Program-made: the position numbers and the translations under genes
Shown here: in pieces, positions 63,991 through 64,000 of the stretch
How positions within the stretch are numbered: the stretch's first letter is position 1
Layout of the letters: each line of letters starts with the position of its first letter
The notes under the pieces: generated by a model
What the model was told of the DNA's origin: nothing
Seen by the model: the letters and a program-made list of their open reading frames with translations, nothing else
The model's database searches: none
Assembly: GCA_017307375.1 (NCBI GenBank)
Contig: JAFKFH010000004.1
Coordinates: forward strand, 558,001-622,000
Reading direction: 5' to 3'
Length of the DNA stretch: 64,000 nucleotides
Source: Alphaproteobacteria bacterium
GTDB taxonomy: Bacteria > Pseudomonadota > Alphaproteobacteria > Ferrovibrionales > Ferrovibrionaceae

Positions 63991-64000
63991 TTCCCAACGC
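63987..64000 (+). CDS. start of a gene coupled to thiE, probably thiD (partial)
   Basis: The first residues MIPN plus the start of Ala are visible; they fit the beginning of hydroxymethylpyrimidine kinase/phosphomethylpyrimidine kinase proteins (MxxNALTIAG-type). The ATG overlaps the thiE stop by four bases, placing it in the riboswitch-controlled transcript. The identity rests on four residues and context. Confidence 0.4.

Overview
The window is a dense, high-G+C stretch of chromosome from an alphaproteobacterium. A Rhodospirillales-like lineage is possible but cannot be fixed from this sequence alone. Signs are a DUF1489 protein, the gyrA-coaD-peptidylprolyl isomerase-queA-tgt order, the dacC-tmk-holB-metG-tatD order, an ELM1-family protein, and many 4-base ATGA/GTGA overlaps between co-directional genes. 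No insertion sequence, integrase, rRNA or CRISPR array was seen. Several tail-to-tail gene pairs are separated by three bases or fewer.

Region 1 (1-16.7 kb) is mostly metabolic and stress genes. It holds the end of an HMG-CoA lyase-like gene, a small RBBP9-type hydrolase, a beta-lactamase-fold remnant, and a siderophore-interacting flavoprotein behind a striking triplicated TTCGATATATC operator. An SLC13-type carrier and DUF1489 follow. On the minus strand are a GGDEF-EAL protein, a membrane AraC regulator and a serine-hydrolase lipoprotein. Then come tRNA-Lys(CUU), a periplasmic binding protein, a two-subunit aconitase-X dehydratase, ahpC-ahpD divergent from oxyR, an ion antiporter, ssb and an LD-carboxypeptidase.

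Region 2 (16.7-31.8 kb) is the accessory island and the most interesting part. It resembles a lasso-peptide-like RiPP locus. There is an HprK-type kinase, a sulfotransferase, a cyclase-like asparagine synthase homologue without Cys2, a stand-alone PqqD-type leader-recognition protein, an ABC exporter, and a 51-residue candidate precursor that fits lasso-type spacing (Trp-x-x-Pro leader motif, Thr at -2, Asp at core position 8, C-terminal Ser). Around these sit a DUF6916 protein, three tail-collar-domain proteins, a GNAT enzyme, an AT-richer TPR/GT41-like glycosyltransferase, a formyltransferase, a metallo-beta-lactamase-fold protein and a FemAB-like acyltransferase. The usual B2 leader peptidase is not visible.

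Region 3 (32-47 kb) is housekeeping: gyrA (TTG start), coaD, a secreted cyclophilin, the queuosine genes queA-tgt, a two-helix membrane protein of unknown function, and a nucleoside-salvage run (cdd, punA, deoA, deoB) interrupted by a 1023-residue multi-PAS histidine kinase.

Region 4 (47-64 kb) carries cell-wall genes (SUMF1-fold protein, lytic transglycosylase, rlpA, dacC). These are followed by the tmk-holB-metG-tatD-MBL-ELM1 run, a methyltransferase and a glycosyltransferase, a periplasmic-sensor diguanylate cyclase, a 44-residue small protein, mazG and an inositol-monophosphatase-family enzyme. The window ends with a TPP riboswitch controlling thiE and probably thiD, which is cut by the window edge.
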